A DNA stretch of 64,000 nt from Singulisphaera acidiphila DSM 18658. GTDB lineage: Bacteria > Planctomycetota > Planctomycetia > Isosphaerales > Isosphaeraceae. The first letter of the stretch is position 1; each line of letters starts with the position of its first letter. The position numbers were made by a program, and so were the translations under genes. The stretch covers positions 682,001 through 746,000 of the forward strand of contig NC_019892.1 of the NCBI RefSeq assembly GCF_000242455.2, given 5' to 3'. Positions 7,928 through 17,018 of the stretch are shown here, piece after piece. Under the pieces are notes generated by a model. The model was not told the origin of the DNA. It saw nothing but the letters and a program-made list of their open reading frames with translations, and ran no database searches.

Positions 7928-8551
7928 ATGCGAATGAAGCATAAAGTGGTCGATTGGCTCCTGGCCTTGAGCATCCTTCTTGGTTTCCTCATGGCGTGGC
8001 AATCTGGCCGTGAACGGAGCCGGCTGCGGGACAAGTATCAGCAACTGCACCGGATCGTTGGGGAACTTCTGATCGCAGACCCGTCCCAGGTCCACGTTCG
8101 GGCTTTGGAGACGAGGGAACCGCTCCATTTCGCTTGGCGGATCTCTCTGCCCGCGAACTACGCGTTGCAACTGAGTGACAAGGGGGGGAGCCAGGGACCG
8201 TCATCATCGACCGGTTCTCGCGAGTTCATTGCCCGCGTCCGGTTTCGCGAGGACGAACAGGGAGGCTTACAGGTTTATCAGAATTTCCTGGGAAGTAGTG
8301 TCACCCATAGTTTCGCAGACCCATCGCTCGCCGCGTTCTTGCGCGATCGTTGGGGGAAGATTATTGTGGAGCAGTTGGGGGCCGATCGCCTTGTCACGAT
8401 CGCCCCGGATCGCTCGGCGGTGCTGCTCCGCTTGACGCTGCCCGAGGGTATGCAACGTGAGGCTCGGACGATACTCTCTCCCCATTCTGCTTCCGTGTAC
8501 GTGCCGGTCGTCTACGAACTGAAGCTTGGCACCGATGCGCCGAAGCCGTGA
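7928..8551 (+). CDS. Membrane-anchored protein of unknown function, first of a tandem pair
   Basis: A 207-residue protein with one N-terminal membrane helix (WLLALSILLGFLMAW, residues ~9-24), then a soluble domain presumably outside the membrane. No known family recognised. Its post-helix segment (LLIADPSQVHV then FAWRISLPANYAL) matches in spacing and residues the segment LTIDDPSKIAL then RWDLYLPAGRYRL of the next gene, so the two look like diverged tandem duplicates. The start could be 7928 or the ATG two codons on; the frame remains open upstream to 7649 without a ribosome site. Its 3' end overlaps the next gene by 17 bp. Confidence 0.65.
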   Translation: MRMKHKVVDWLLALSILLGFLMAWQSGRERSRLRDKYQQLHRIVGELLIADPSQVHVRALETREPLHFAWRISLPANYALQLSDKGGSQGPSSSTGSREFIARVRFREDEQGGLQVYQNFLGSSVTHSFADPSLAAFLRDRWGKIIVEQLGADRLVTIAPDRSAVLLRLTLPEGMQREARTILSPHSASVYVPVVYELKLGTDAPKP

Positions 8552-9275
8552 CCGAAGCCCTTTGGGAGCTTGGTTCGTGCCTGATCCTGTGTCCGCGTCT
8601 GAGCCCTTGCCCCCGCCTTTGGAATCGGGATCCACCAATCCCGTGGTGAAACGATTTGCTCGAACGCGGTGGCAAGTCGGGTTGCGAACCACGTGCTTAT
8701 TGACGGCCGCGATTGCGGTTTGGATCACCGATTTCGTGAACCGGAGTCATAACGTGTGGCTCGGAGCGCGAATCCAGAGCATGCGTGTGCTGGCAAACGA
8801 CCTGACCATCGACGATCCGAGCAAGATCGCCCTTGTGAAGCTGGATAGATTGTGGCCCGAGGAGCATCGTTGGGATCTTTACCTGCCAGCGGGAAGGTAT
8901 CGTTTATGTGTAGCGACACGCGATATCGGTCAAGACGGTCTCGCTCCGGTCGTGCAAAGCCAGCCGATTGAGCCGGGCAGACATCGCCTGATCCTTTATC
9001 AGCAGCGGAGAAAAGACGGCTGGCGAGTCCTCGTCACCCGAGAGGGCAAGAGCCTGCTTTCGGTGGAGGAACCGACGGATTGGACCGTGGTGTCGAACTG
9101 GTCGGACGAAAGCCCAAGTTTGCCGAGTATCGTCGATCAACCCGCCGTCCTGTTGCGACGCCGTTTCATGCGTCCGGTTGGCCAGAGCAAAAGTCGAACG
9201 GTTACCCCGCTTTACCCTTGTGAAGGGATCCTGCTTTGGATTGAGCCCGTGAAGGTATCAAATCGCGAATCCTGA
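8535..9275 (+). CDS. Membrane-anchored protein of unknown function, second of a tandem pair
   Basis: A 246-residue protein with about 35 cytoplasmic residues, one membrane helix (TTCLLTAAIAVWITDFV, ~52-68), then a soluble domain related to the preceding gene's (DPSKIAL, YLPAGRYRL). It overlaps the upstream gene by 17 bp, so the pair is translationally coupled. No catalytic motif is evident. ATG 8535 is preferred to the TTG at 8526. The domain has the look of a small beta-sandwich, but that is inference. Confidence 0.65.
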   Translation: MRRSRDRSPLGAWFVPDPVSASEPLPPPLESGSTNPVVKRFARTRWQVGLRTTCLLTAAIAVWITDFVNRSHNVWLGARIQSMRVLANDLTIDDPSKIALVKLDRLWPEEHRWDLYLPAGRYRLCVATRDIGQDGLAPVVQSQPIEPGRHRLILYQQRRKDGWRVLVTREGKSLLSVEEPTDWTVVSNWSDESPSLPSIVDQPAVLLRRRFMRPVGQSKSRTVTPLYPCEGILLWIEPVKVSNRES

Positions 9276-9407
9276 TGATTTGAATTTTAATAGTGCTATT
9301 ATGTTCGTGGTTTGTTTGATGAATTGGGATTCTTCATGTTGGTAAGGCAGCCACACGAGGTGTCGCTCACAGCGAGAGAAGAGTCTCTTCCTCGATTTCT
9401 GGAAGCC

Positions 9408-9454
9408 CCGAAGGGGCGGCCGTTAATAGCCAGGGGTGCAACCCCTGGCTATTA
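9408..9454. repeat. Dispersed double-hairpin repeat unit, unoccupied variant
   Basis: One copy of a short repeat family made of two hairpins: CCCCGAAGGGG (9408-9418), then a perfect 14-bp stem, TAATAGCCAGGGGT (9424-9437) with its complement at 9441-9454. The core reads GGGTGCAACCC, one base different from the IS4 target. The AT-rich stretch 9276-9407 before it holds no gene. Confidence 0.8.
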
Positions 9455-9480
9455 GTATGCGCTCAAATCTGTATGACTTG

Positions 9481-9522
9481 CAGCCCCGAAGGGGCGACCG
9501 TTTCTAGCCAGGGGTGAAACCC
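9481..9522. repeat. Repeat unit interrupted by the IS4 element (left part)
   Basis: CAGCCCCGAAGGGGCGACCG is followed by TTTCTAGCCAG and GGGTGAAACCC (9512-9522). The last 11 bases are the left target-site duplication of the IS4 element. Joined to 11096 onward, they restore the repeat seen intact at 33195-33241. Confidence 0.85.
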
Positions 9523-11084
9523 TTATCCTTACCAAGAACATTCGTACAGAATCCAGAGTTTCCCCCTGCTTTTTTCGGGCAATCTGGCATAGTCAATGCT
9601 TCTCTTGACCCACCCGTCGGTCTGACGGCCCGGGGCAAGGTACCCTGGCTTGCTCGGATGCTCATCATGAGTCCCACACTGACCGACCCTGAGGCTTGGG
9701 CCCAAGCCAATTTCGCCGGTGCCGATCTGGGCGACAAACGCCGAGAAACGCGGCTGATCCGACTCGCCACGCAAATCGCCGTGGATTCCTCGGCCAGTCT
9801 TCCGAAAGCGACGGGCAATTGGGACGACCTCAGGGCTGCTTATCGCCTGCTCGACTCCTCGGCCGTCAACTTCCGGGCGATTGCCGAGCCGCATTGGCGT
9901 TCGATCCGGGAAACCAGCCCCGAGATGGCCCTGATCCTTGACGACACCACCGAGATTGATTTCGGATGCACCCGACAGATTCAAGGCGTGGGGCCCGTTG
10001 GTACGGGCACAGGTCAGGGCTTCATGATCCACTCCGGATTGATGGTCTCCCACAAGGACGAGGTCGTCCACGGCCTCGCAGGCCAAATTCTCTTTCATCG
10101 CAAACCGGTTCCCAAGGGGGAGAGTCGGACGCAACGCCGCAAGCGCGATCGCGAGTCGGAGGTCTGGGGAAAACTCATCGAACTGATCGGTTCCCCGCCC
10201 CAAAACACACGCTGGGTTCACGTCATGGACCGTGGATCCGACGATTTCGAGGTCTATTGCCGCGCCCAGCGTCAGGGCGTCGATTGGGTCGGACGGGTCA
10301 AGAGCCTGCACCGACGCGTCCAGGGTGCCGATGGTCTCGAACGCCCGTTGCAGGAGGAACTCGAATCGGTACCGCAAGCGGGTTGCTTCACGCTCAAGCT
10401 GCGGTCTCGTCCCGGATTGCCGGCGCGAACCGCCAAGCTCACCGTCACGTTCGTGCGGGCGACGATGCTCGTACCGCGGCAGCCCGCGGACTCGCTGAAG
10501 GGTCTCGATCCGCAACCGATCGCGCAATACGTGGTGTGTGTGCGTGAGGTCGATCCGCCCGCCTCGGTCAAAGAACCGATCGAATGGGTGCTGTACACTT
10601 CTCTGGAAGTGGCCTGCCTTGAGGATGCGTTGCGGATCATTTCCTATTATGAAAAGAGATGGCTGATCGAAGAATGGCACAAAGCGTTGAAATCGGGTTG
10701 CAGTGCAGCCGATCATCAACTCAAGGCGAGCCATCGGCTGGAGGCGCTGACGGGTCTGCTGTCAGTGGTGGCGGTACGGCTCTTGCAGTTGAAAGGGATC
10801 GCCCGATCGGAACCGGAACGGCCGGCGATCGAAGCCGCCCCGCCAAAATATGTGGCCGTGCTCCGCGCGTTTCGGCGAACGACTGAGGCGTTGCCATGGG
10901 GAACGTATCAGTTTTTTCGGGAGTTGGCGAAACTCGGGGGATTCCTGGGACGGAAGGGGGACGGTGAGCCGGGATGGCAAACGATCTGGAGGGGATGGAT
11001 GAAGCTCCAAGCGATGGTTCAGGGGGCTGAGCTGGACCTTCGCTTGGAGTAGCATTACTGCGCAAACGTTCTTGGTAAGGACAA
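9523..11084 (+). mobile_element. IS4-family insertion sequence, copy 1 (1562 bp)
   Basis: A complete element. Termini are TTATCCTTACCAAGAAC on the left and the complement of TTGTCCTTACCAAGAAC on the right, a 17-bp inverted repeat with one mismatch. Exact 11-bp direct duplications GGGTGAAACCC flank it (9512-9522 and 11085-11095), which fits the 10-12 bp usual for IS4 elements. It carries one transposase gene and is almost identical to the inverted copy at 33379-34940, so both moved recently. Confidence 0.95.
9658..11052 (+). CDS. IS4-family DDE transposase
   Basis: A 464-residue transposase. The N-terminal DNA-binding domain begins DPEAWAQANFAGADLGDKRR. The catalytic core shows the first Asp in LILDDTTEIDF, the second in HVMDRGSDDFEVY, and the IS4 signature Y-2-R-3-E-6-K in YEKRWLIEEWHKALK with the catalytic Glu. 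The frame is open to 9514, but that lies outside the IS boundary at 9523, so an ATG at 9658 (MLIMSPT) or 9667 is the real start. It differs from the second copy by one residue: His in VVHGLAG here, Tyr there. Full length, no frameshift, presumably active. Confidence 0.95.
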   Translation: MLIMSPTLTDPEAWAQANFAGADLGDKRRETRLIRLATQIAVDSSASLPKATGNWDDLRAAYRLLDSSAVNFRAIAEPHWRSIRETSPEMALILDDTTEIDFGCTRQIQGVGPVGTGTGQGFMIHSGLMVSHKDEVVHGLAGQILFHRKPVPKGESRTQRRKRDRESEVWGKLIELIGSPPQNTRWVHVMDRGSDDFEVYCRAQRQGVDWVGRVKSLHRRVQGADGLERPLQEELESVPQAGCFTLKLRSRPGLPARTAKLTVTFVRATMLVPRQPADSLKGLDPQPIAQYVVCVREVDPPASVKEPIEWVLYTSLEVACLEDALRIISYYEKRWLIEEWHKALKSGCSAADHQLKASHRLEALTGLLSVVAVRLLQLKGIARSEPERPAIEAAPPKYVAVLRAFRRTTEALPWGTYQFFRELAKLGGFLGRKGDGEPGWQTIWRGWMKLQAMVQGAELDLRLE

Positions 11085-11186
11085 GGGTGAAACCCCTGGA
11101 AACAGGATGAACTCAAATTAGTATGACTTGCAGCCCTGAAGGGGCGACCGTTAAAGGCGTCAGGCTCATTCGGACGGTCGCCCCTT
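11085..11186. repeat. Right remnant of the interrupted repeat plus a partial unit
   Basis: It starts with the right 11-bp duplication GGGTGAAACCC (11085-11095) and CTGG, completing the unit broken by the IS. A further partial unit (GCAGCCCTGAAGGGGCGACCG near 11131) and its inverted end CGGTCGCCCC (11176-11185) follow. No gene. Confidence 0.75.
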
Positions 11187-11265
11187 GGAACGCTGACGAA
11201 ACAACTTTCTCATTTCCTGGGGGGATGGGTGGTCCGATTTCGGGAAATGGTTTCGTCAGCGTTCC
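11187..11265. repeat. 79-bp MITE-like element, copy 1
   Basis: Begins GGAACGCTGACGAAAC and ends with the exact complement, a 16-bp terminal inverted repeat around a GC-rich centre containing GGGGGGATGGGTGGTCCG. A second 79-bp copy in the opposite orientation lies at 33028-33106. Too short to encode anything. The following 11266-11360 holds no gene. Confidence 0.8.
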
Positions 11266-11360
11266 TCGGGGCTGGCAAAGGCCGCCATGCCGCTGGCCGT
11301 CGAGACGCAGGACCACCCAGGCGGCGGGCAGTCGCTATTGAAAATGAAAACAATCGGATG

Positions 11361-12323
11361 TTATTTGGATTTCGTTCCGTGTTGCCCATGCTTTCCGTGG
11401 TGGAAATCCTCGCTCGCCGCCAGGGCCACCGCCACGTCACCGGCCAGGCGGGCGTTGGCGAGGATGAGGGCTTGATTGGCACGCAGGCCGCGACCCTCGG
11501 TGGCCTGGCGGATTCGGTCGAGGAGGAAGGGAGTGACTGCCTTGCCGGAGATCCGCTGATGACGGGCCTCGGCCAGGGCGGAAGCGAGGGCGTCGTCCAT
11601 TGCACCGGCATCAAGGGCGTCGGCCTCGGGGACTGGCTGCGTCAAGATGACGGCGGCGGGGAGGCGGAGGGCACGGTGGGCGTGGACCAGGGCCGCTGCT
11701 TCGTCGGCTGACTCCACGCGCGCCTCCAGGGCGAGGCCGCTCGATCGGGTCAGAAATGCGGGCAATTCGCTGGTCTGGTAGCCGACGACGGGAACTCCGC
11801 GGGTCTCCAGGGCGTCGAGGGTGGCGGGCATGTCGAGGATCGACTTGATCCCCGAGCAGACCACCAAGGCGCCGTCGGCGCGGGCGAGCTCGTCGAGGTC
11901 GTTGGAGACGTCGAAGGTCGTCGCCGCCTCGCGGTGGACTCCCCCCAGCCCGCCGGTGGCCATCACGCCGATCCCCTGCCCTCGTGCGATCCAGAGGGTC
12001 GCCGATACGGTGGTCGCGGCGTCGAGCCGCCGCGCGACGGCCTGGGAGAGGTCGCGCCGGCCGGCCTTCAGGAATGTCCCGGCGCGGGCCAGGTGCTCCA
12101 GCTCCAGGGCCGAGAGGCCGACCCGGATCCGGCCGGCGACGACCGCGATCGTGGCCGGTGTGGCCCCCGCCGCCCGGACGGCCGCCTCGGCCCCTTGCGC
12201 TGTTTCGAGGTTTGCGGGCCAAGGGAGCCCCTGGGCGACCAGGGTCGACTCCAAGGCCACAACGGCTCGCCCCTCGGCCAGGGCCTCCTTGACTTCGGCT
12301 GCGATCTCGTAAATGTCCGCCAT
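11361..12323 (-). CDS. psuG: Pseudouridine-5'-phosphate glycosidase
   Basis: A 320-residue enzyme that cleaves pseudouridine 5'-phosphate to uracil and ribose 5-phosphate, the second step of pseudouridine salvage. Family landmarks in order: VVALESTLVAQGLPWPANLE (21-40), the GVMATGGLGGVHR glycine loop (119-131), VVCSGIKSILD with the Schiff-base Lys at 160, GVPVVGYQTSELPAF, and the metal/phosphate region near GLRANQALILANA. Length matches the family. The usual partner psuK (a PfkB kinase) is not adjacent; the PfkB gene at the left edge is 10 kb away and looks more RfaE1-like. It is divergent from the FHA kinase, with 187 bp between starts. Confidence 0.93.
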   Translation of the reverse strand: MADIYEIAAEVKEALAEGRAVVALESTLVAQGLPWPANLETAQGAEAAVRAAGATPATIAVVAGRIRVGLSALELEHLARAGTFLKAGRRDLSQAVARRLDAATTVSATLWIARGQGIGVMATGGLGGVHREAATTFDVSNDLDELARADGALVVCSGIKSILDMPATLDALETRGVPVVGYQTSELPAFLTRSSGLALEARVESADEAAALVHAHRALRLPAAVILTQPVPEADALDAGAMDDALASALAEARHQRISGKAVTPFLLDRIRQATEGRGLRANQALILANARLAGDVAVALAASEDFHHGKHGQHGTKSK

Positions 12324-12510
12324 CAGAGAAAACGCTCCTGACCGTCCCGGTTCGCGCTCGGCTCGGTTCGCCTATTTAGGAAAAAACCAACAGATGAACG
12401 AGCGGCTCGGTTGTGACCCGCCGGATCTTAGCCATAAAGGACTCCGACCCTGGCCTTGCCTGGAGTATAATGGGCAAGAACTCAGATTGGGGAGGACCAA
12501 CGGCGCCACA

Positions 12511-13842
12511 ATGCGAGTGATCTTGGATGTTCTCGAAGGCCCGCGTCAGGGTCGTTCGTTCGTATTCGATCGGCACGATACGTTTATCGTGGGTCGGTCG
12601 CGGTTCGTCCATTGTCCGGTGCCCGAGGACACCGCGCTCTCGCGCGACCACTTCTTGATCGAGATCAATCCGCCTCGGTGCGAGGTCCGCGACCTGGGGA
12701 GCACCAACGGAACTTTCGTCAATGAACGCCGGGTCGACCGGGCCAAGCTGAACTCGGGGGACCGGATCGCGGCCGGGCAGAGCATTTTCCGGGTCCGGGT
12801 CGAGACGGCGTCAAAGACGAGCGAGATGGATACGCAGACCGGGAGTCGGACGTTGTCGGTCGCCCTGGACGCGCATCCCAAGCCGATCCAGTGCGCGGGG
12901 TGCGGCTCGCCCGCCCCGCTGGGGATCGACGTGGCGAGCGGCCCGAACCAGGTGGCGGGCGAGTCGGTCGAGTGGCTCTGCGACTTCTGCCGGGCCGAGT
13001 CGTCGTCGCTGCCCCAGCCGGTCCCCCACTTCACCACTGTCCGCGAGCTGGGCCGAGGGGCGATGGGGGTCGTCTACCAGGCGAAGCACAACGAGACCGG
13101 GAAGTTGGTCGCGCTCAAGCTGATCGTCCCCGAGTCGGCCGCCGCGCGTTCGGCTGTCGACCGCTTCTTGCGCGAGATGTCGGTCATCAGCCAGTTGAAG
13201 CATCCGAACATCGTCGAGTGGCTCGAACAGGGGATGACCCGAGGGCAGTTCTGGTTCGCGATGGAGTACGTCGCGGGCTCGAACCTGGAAGCTCTGGCCA
13301 ACTCGGCCCCGGGACGCTACCCGATCTCGCAGGCTTGCCGGATGGCTTGCCAGGTTCTCAAGGGGCTCGAGCAAGCGCACCGGCTCGGGTTCGTCCATCG
13401 CGACATCAAGCCCGAGAACATCCTGATCGGCCGCCGGCCGGAAGGCCTGGTCGCCAAGATCTCCGACTTCGGCCTGGCCAAGAGCTTTCGCGGGCTCGGG
13501 CTGTCGGGCCTGACCTTCTCGGGCGAGATGCGCGGGACCGTTCCGTTCATGCCGCCCGAGCAGATGCTCGACTTCAAGACGGTGCTCCCCTCGGGCGACC
13601 TTTACGCCAGCGCCGCGACGCTCTATTACCTGCTCACCAGCCAGTTCATCTACGACCAGGTGGCCGAAGGGGGGGACTTGATCCGCACCCTCCTGGAAGA
13701 GCCCCCGGTGCCGGTCCGCAAGCGCCGCCCCGACATCCCGGCCGCCCTGGCCGCCGTCCTCCAGAAGTGCCTCGCCCGCGACCCGAAGGACCGCTACCCC
13801 ACCGCCTCGGCGATGCGCCAGGCCTTGCGGCCGTTCTGCTGA
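12511..13842 (+). CDS. FHA-domain Ser/Thr protein kinase with internal CxxC pairs
   Basis: A 443-residue fusion. Residues ~5-97 are an FHA phosphothreonine-binding domain (GRS 28-30, SRDH 44-47, NGTFVN 66-71). A linker carries two CxxC pairs (C128/C131, C157/C160) that could hold one zinc. Residues ~175-443 are a Hanks-type kinase: glycine loop GRGAMG (181-186), ATP Lys 203, HRDIKPEN (296-303), DFG (319-321). There is no membrane helix after the kinase, so it is soluble. The frame extends upstream to 12313, over the psuG start, but ATG 12511 opens the FHA domain. FHA N-terminal kinases are common in planctomycetes. A terminator follows. Confidence 0.9.
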   Translation: MRVILDVLEGPRQGRSFVFDRHDTFIVGRSRFVHCPVPEDTALSRDHFLIEINPPRCEVRDLGSTNGTFVNERRVDRAKLNSGDRIAAGQSIFRVRVETASKTSEMDTQTGSRTLSVALDAHPKPIQCAGCGSPAPLGIDVASGPNQVAGESVEWLCDFCRAESSSLPQPVPHFTTVRELGRGAMGVVYQAKHNETGKLVALKLIVPESAAARSAVDRFLREMSVISQLKHPNIVEWLEQGMTRGQFWFAMEYVAGSNLEALANSAPGRYPISQACRMACQVLKGLEQAHRLGFVHRDIKPENILIGRRPEGLVAKISDFGLAKSFRGLGLSGLTFSGEMRGTVPFMPPEQMLDFKTVLPSGDLYASAATLYYLLTSQFIYDQVAEGGDLIRTLLEEPPVPVRKRRPDIPAALAAVLQKCLARDPKDRYPTASAMRQALRPFC

Positions 13843-13884
13843 GGAGAGGGCGGCGCTGCGCAGAAGTCGAAGTGATCGCTAACA

Positions 13885-13927
13885 ACGGGCCTGGCCGTGC
13901 TTGAAGTACGGCCGGCCCGTGTCTTTT
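13885..13927 (+). terminator. Intrinsic terminator between kinase and sulfatase
   Basis: ACGGGCC-T-GGCCGT pairs with ACGGCC-G-GGCCCGT (13885-13920) around a 9-nt loop and is followed by GTCTTTT. It ends the kinase transcript and, since the sulfatase converges, may serve both. Confidence 0.75.
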
Positions 13928-13941
13928 GGGAGAATCGTCTC

Positions 13942-15366
13942 TCAATTTGCCGCTGGCGTGGCGCGGCTTCCTGGTCCCCACAAGGGGCGGGCAAGCTGGC
14001 CGCTCCAGTCCTCCCAGGCGGCGAGGAGTTCCTTGGCCTTGTCCGGGTTCTCCGTGCTCAGGTCGTTGGTTTCCCCGATGTCCTTGGCGAGGTTGTAAAG
14101 CCGGAACGGGGTGACGGGAGGTCCGGAGCGTGCGTCTGACTGGGCGCCGGCGAGGTCGACCGTCTGGTCATAGCGGACGAGCTTCCAGTCGCCCCGGCGG
14201 ATGGCCGCCTGGTCGCCCAGGCGCCAGTAGAGGGTGTCGTGGGGCGGTTGGTCCGACTTACCGTTGAGGTGAGGCAAGAGGTTGACGCCGTCGAGCTTCC
14301 ATTCCGGCTCGGCGTCGACGCCGGCCGCCGCCAGGGCCGTCGGCAGGATATCGAGCTGGATAATCGGTTGGTCATACACCTTGCCTGCGGGGAGCGTGCC
14401 CTTCCAGCTCAGGACGAACGGGACCCGGACACCCCCTTCGAGGGTCGTCCGCTTCGAACCGCGCAACGGGTCGTTCTTCGAGCCGTTGGTCGTGGTGCCC
14501 GCCATCGTCGGGCCGCCGTTGTCGCTGAAGAAGATGATGAGCGTCTTTTCCTCGAGCCCGGCCGCCCTGAGCCGCTCGATCACGTTGCCGGCCGCTTCGT
14601 CGAGGGCGGAAAGCATGGCCGCGTACGTCCTCCGCTTCGGGTCCTCGATCGAGGAGAACCGGGCGACCCGATCTTCGGTCGCGTCCATCGGGGTGTGGAC
14701 GGCATTGAAGCTGAGCTGCAAAAAGAACGGGTGGTCTTTGTGCCGGTCGATGAACGACAAGGCCTCGCGGGAGAAGGCGTCGGTCAGATAGGCCTCCTCC
14801 TTCACGACCTCGGTGCCGCGATACACGTCGCCGCTCTTGCTGGCGAAATAGGTGTGCTGACCGCCGAGGAAGCCGAAGAACTCATCGAAACCACGCTTCT
14901 GGGGATGAAACTTCGCCTCGGAGCCGAGGTGCCACTTGCCGACGAGGCCCGTCGCGTAGCCGGCCGCCTTGAGCCGGTCGGCCAGGGTCGTCTCCGTAAC
15001 CGGTAAGCCCACATTCTTCGCAGCCGCCGCCCCACCACCCCCGCCCGGGTTGAACTCGTGTCCGAACCGCTGCTGGTAGCGGCCCGTCAACAGGCCGGCA
15101 CGCGTCGGGCTGCAATACGGACCCGAGACATATCCGCTCGTGCAGCGCACCCCGCCTTGCGCCAGGGCGTCGAGGTGGGGCGTCGGGATATCGCGGGCCC
15201 CTTGAAAGCCGAGATCGCCATAACCCAGGTCGTCGGCAACGAGCAGCACCACGTTGGGCCTGCCGGCCGGTGCGTCCGACGCGATCCCGGTGCCTTGCCC
15301 CGCACCGACCGTCGCGAGCGCCGCGAGCCATGAATTTCGCAAGACGCGTCTGATTCCTGGTTTCAT
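13942..15366 (-). CDS. Secreted sulfatase (arylsulfatase family)
   Basis: A 474-residue type I sulfatase hydrolysing sulfate esters, probably of sulfated polysaccharides given the planctomycete setting. Metal ligands are in LLVADDLGYGD (D45, D46). The formylglycine signature CSPTRAGLLTGR starts at Cys 85, which a maturase must oxidise. Others are GKWHLG, the HTPMD segment and FFSDNGG. The N-terminus (RNSWLAALATVGAGQGTGIA) is an export signal. ATG 15366 follows a GAGG ribosome site; the longer frame to 15462 lacks one. No sulfatase-maturing enzyme is visible nearby. Confidence 0.94.
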   Translation of the reverse strand: MKPGIRRVLRNSWLAALATVGAGQGTGIASDAPAGRPNVVLLVADDLGYGDLGFQGARDIPTPHLDALAQGGVRCTSGYVSGPYCSPTRAGLLTGRYQQRFGHEFNPGGGGGAAAAKNVGLPVTETTLADRLKAAGYATGLVGKWHLGSEAKFHPQKRGFDEFFGFLGGQHTYFASKSGDVYRGTEVVKEEAYLTDAFSREALSFIDRHKDHPFFLQLSFNAVHTPMDATEDRVARFSSIEDPKRRTYAAMLSALDEAAGNVIERLRAAGLEEKTLIIFFSDNGGPTMAGTTTNGSKNDPLRGSKRTTLEGGVRVPFVLSWKGTLPAGKVYDQPIIQLDILPTALAAAGVDAEPEWKLDGVNLLPHLNGKSDQPPHDTLYWRLGDQAAIRRGDWKLVRYDQTVDLAGAQSDARSGPPVTPFRLYNLAKDIGETNDLSTENPDKAKELLAAWEDWSGQLARPLWGPGSRATPAAN

Positions 15367-15579
15367 CAAAGCCACCTCGAAGTCTGTTGTCACCCGTCCC
15401 CGATCCTCTCCGTCGCGGCCAGCCCGCGACTGTCGCTTGAGAGGAACTCTAACGAATCTCAATTACATTGGTCAAGATGGTGGGGTTTGTCCTTGACAAA
15501 GCCGATCAAGAAAAGAAGAATGGGTTTCGTTCGATGACGAAGTGGCAATCAAGGCCGGGTCTCTCAGAGGAGAATCACG

Positions 15580-16533
15580 ATGCGGAGTGGACAGGAGCCG
15601 GTAGTTCGCTTTGAGACCTCGGTGCCTTGCTGCCGACGGACGGGGTTCACCTTGATCGAGTTGCTGGTTGTGATCGCGATCATCGCGGTTTTGATTGCGT
15701 TGTTGCTGCCGGCGGTGCAGGCGGCCCGTGAAGCGGCGCGACGGATTCAGTGCACGAACAACCTGAAGCAGCTGGGCCTGGCGTTGCACAGTTACCATGA
15801 CGTCCACGGGCGGTTCGCTCCTGGTTCGACCGGAGTGACGAATCCGGGGGGCTACCAATACCGTCAGCCGTTCATCACGTCGCTCCTGCCGTTTATCGAG
15901 CAGGGGAACCTCAGCAACAGCTTCAATTTCAACCTTTCGTTCCAGGAAAACCAGAACTCTACGACTCGCGCGGCTCGGGTGAATGTTTTCGACTGCCCTT
16001 CCGACCAGCAGGTTGTGTTCGTGAACAACGGGGGGGGCGTGAGCGACGTCAAGGGGAACTACGGCGTCAACTGGGGCCAGAACACGTATTCGGACCAGGT
16101 TTTGGCCGCGCCTTTCGCCTTGAACTACGGCGCTTCTCTGGCCGAGTTGACCGACGGGACGAGCCAGACGTTTCTGATGTCGGAGTTGATCCAGACGCCG
16201 CACCCGGCGGGCCAGCCGGTCGAAACGATCGACCGTCGCGGGCGGGTCTGGAGCGAGCAACCCTCATCCCACCAGATTTCGACCCGGCTCGGACCGAACA
16301 GCCAGACCCCGGACTATGGCGCTTGCTGGGTGACCGTGAAGGCTCCCTGCAATCGCAACACCGGCGACGGCCCGAACCATTACATCGGCTCACGGAGCGT
16401 TCACCCCGGCGGAGTCAACGTGCTCCTCGGCGATGGCTCGATCCGTTTCGTGAAGGACTCAATCGCGTTGCCGACCTGGCGGGCTCTGAGCAGCCGGGCC
16501 GGGGGTGAAGTGATCAGCGGAGACTCTCTCTAA
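15580..16533 (+). CDS. DUF1559 prepilin-like protein
   Basis: A 317-residue DUF1559 protein. A class III leader is cut by prepilin peptidase between Gly 22 and Phe 23 ([11 protein letters not shown], Glu 27), followed by the N-terminal pilin helix with AAREAARR and [15 protein letters not shown]. The C-terminal family motif is seen as [19 protein letters not shown]. These proteins are hugely expanded in planctomycetes and are thought to be pseudopilins or surface proteins; the role of individual copies is unknown. An AGAGGAG ribosome site precedes the start. The stop overlaps the next start (TAATG), coupling it to the lipoprotein. Confidence 0.95.
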   Translation: MRSGQEPVVRFETSVPCCRRTGFTLIELLVVIAIIAVLIALLLPAVQAAREAARRIQCTNNLKQLGLALHSYHDVHGRFAPGSTGVTNPGGYQYRQPFITSLLPFIEQGNLSNSFNFNLSFQENQNSTTRAARVNVFDCPSDQQVVFVNNGGGVSDVKGNYGVNWGQNTYSDQVLAAPFALNYGASLAELTDGTSQTFLMSELIQTPHPAGQPVETIDRRGRVWSEQPSSHQISTRLGPNSQTPDYGACWVTVKAPCNRNTGDGPNHYIGSRSVHPGGVNVLLGDGSIRFVKDSIALPTWRALSSRAGGEVISGDSL

Positions 16534-17015
16534 TGCGTACCGAAACGAAGCGTCAATCCGGCTTGGTTGGGGCCAAGCTCGTTCGAGGTGTTGCACTTGC
16601 GGTCGCGTTGGTCATGGTCGGTTGTGCGGACGAAGGGCCGGCCCGGCAGCCCGTCTCCGGGATCATCACGCTCGACGGCAAGCCGCTTCCCTCGGGTTCG
16701 GTCACGTTCGCCCCGCTGGACGGCGCGACGGCGGCCACTGCGGAAGTCCGTGACGGCACCTACCAGATCGCCCGATCGGTGGGGCCGGCTCCGGGCCGTT
16801 ACCAGGTCGAGATCAACGCTGTGAAGCCGACCGGGAAGCGGATCAAGCACCCCGACCTCCCCACCGAGACGATCGACGAGGTCCGCAACGTCATCCCGGC
16901 GCACTACAACGTCCGGACGCAACTTGCGATCGTGGTCACGTCGGACGGAGACAACGCGTTTCCGTTCGACCTCACCACGTCGCGACGGGTGGCGTCGCGA
17001 ACTCGAGGGCGGTGA
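16533..17015 (+). CDS. Lipoprotein with carboxypeptidase-regulatory-like domain
   Basis: A 160-residue lipoprotein: signal helix, lipobox VMVGC with lipidated Cys 31, then a small beta-sandwich beginning PVSGIITLDGKPLPSGSVTF, the opening typical of carboxypeptidase-regulatory-like domains. Genes of this kind follow DUF1559 genes repeatedly in planctomycete genomes, and here the overlap is one base, so the two products probably act together at the outer cell envelope. The last few residues (SRRVASRTRGR) abut a dispersed repeat, and the C-terminus may have been altered by it. Confidence 0.85.
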   Translation: MRTETKRQSGLVGAKLVRGVALAVALVMVGCADEGPARQPVSGIITLDGKPLPSGSVTFAPLDGATAATAEVRDGTYQIARSVGPAPGRYQVEINAVKPTGKRIKHPDLPTETIDEVRNVIPAHYNVRTQLAIVVTSDGDNAFPFDLTTSRRVASRTRGR

Positions 17016-17018
17016 GAG

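Noticed and set aside
9514..9657. Longer IS4 transposase start in the flanking repeat
   Set aside because: The frame's GTG at 9514 lies left of the IS end (9523) in the target duplication; the homologous N-terminus begins at MLIMSPT.
9276..11360. CRISPR array at the short repeats
   Set aside because: Units are self-complementary double hairpins with irregular spacing and no unique spacers of equal length; no cas genes.
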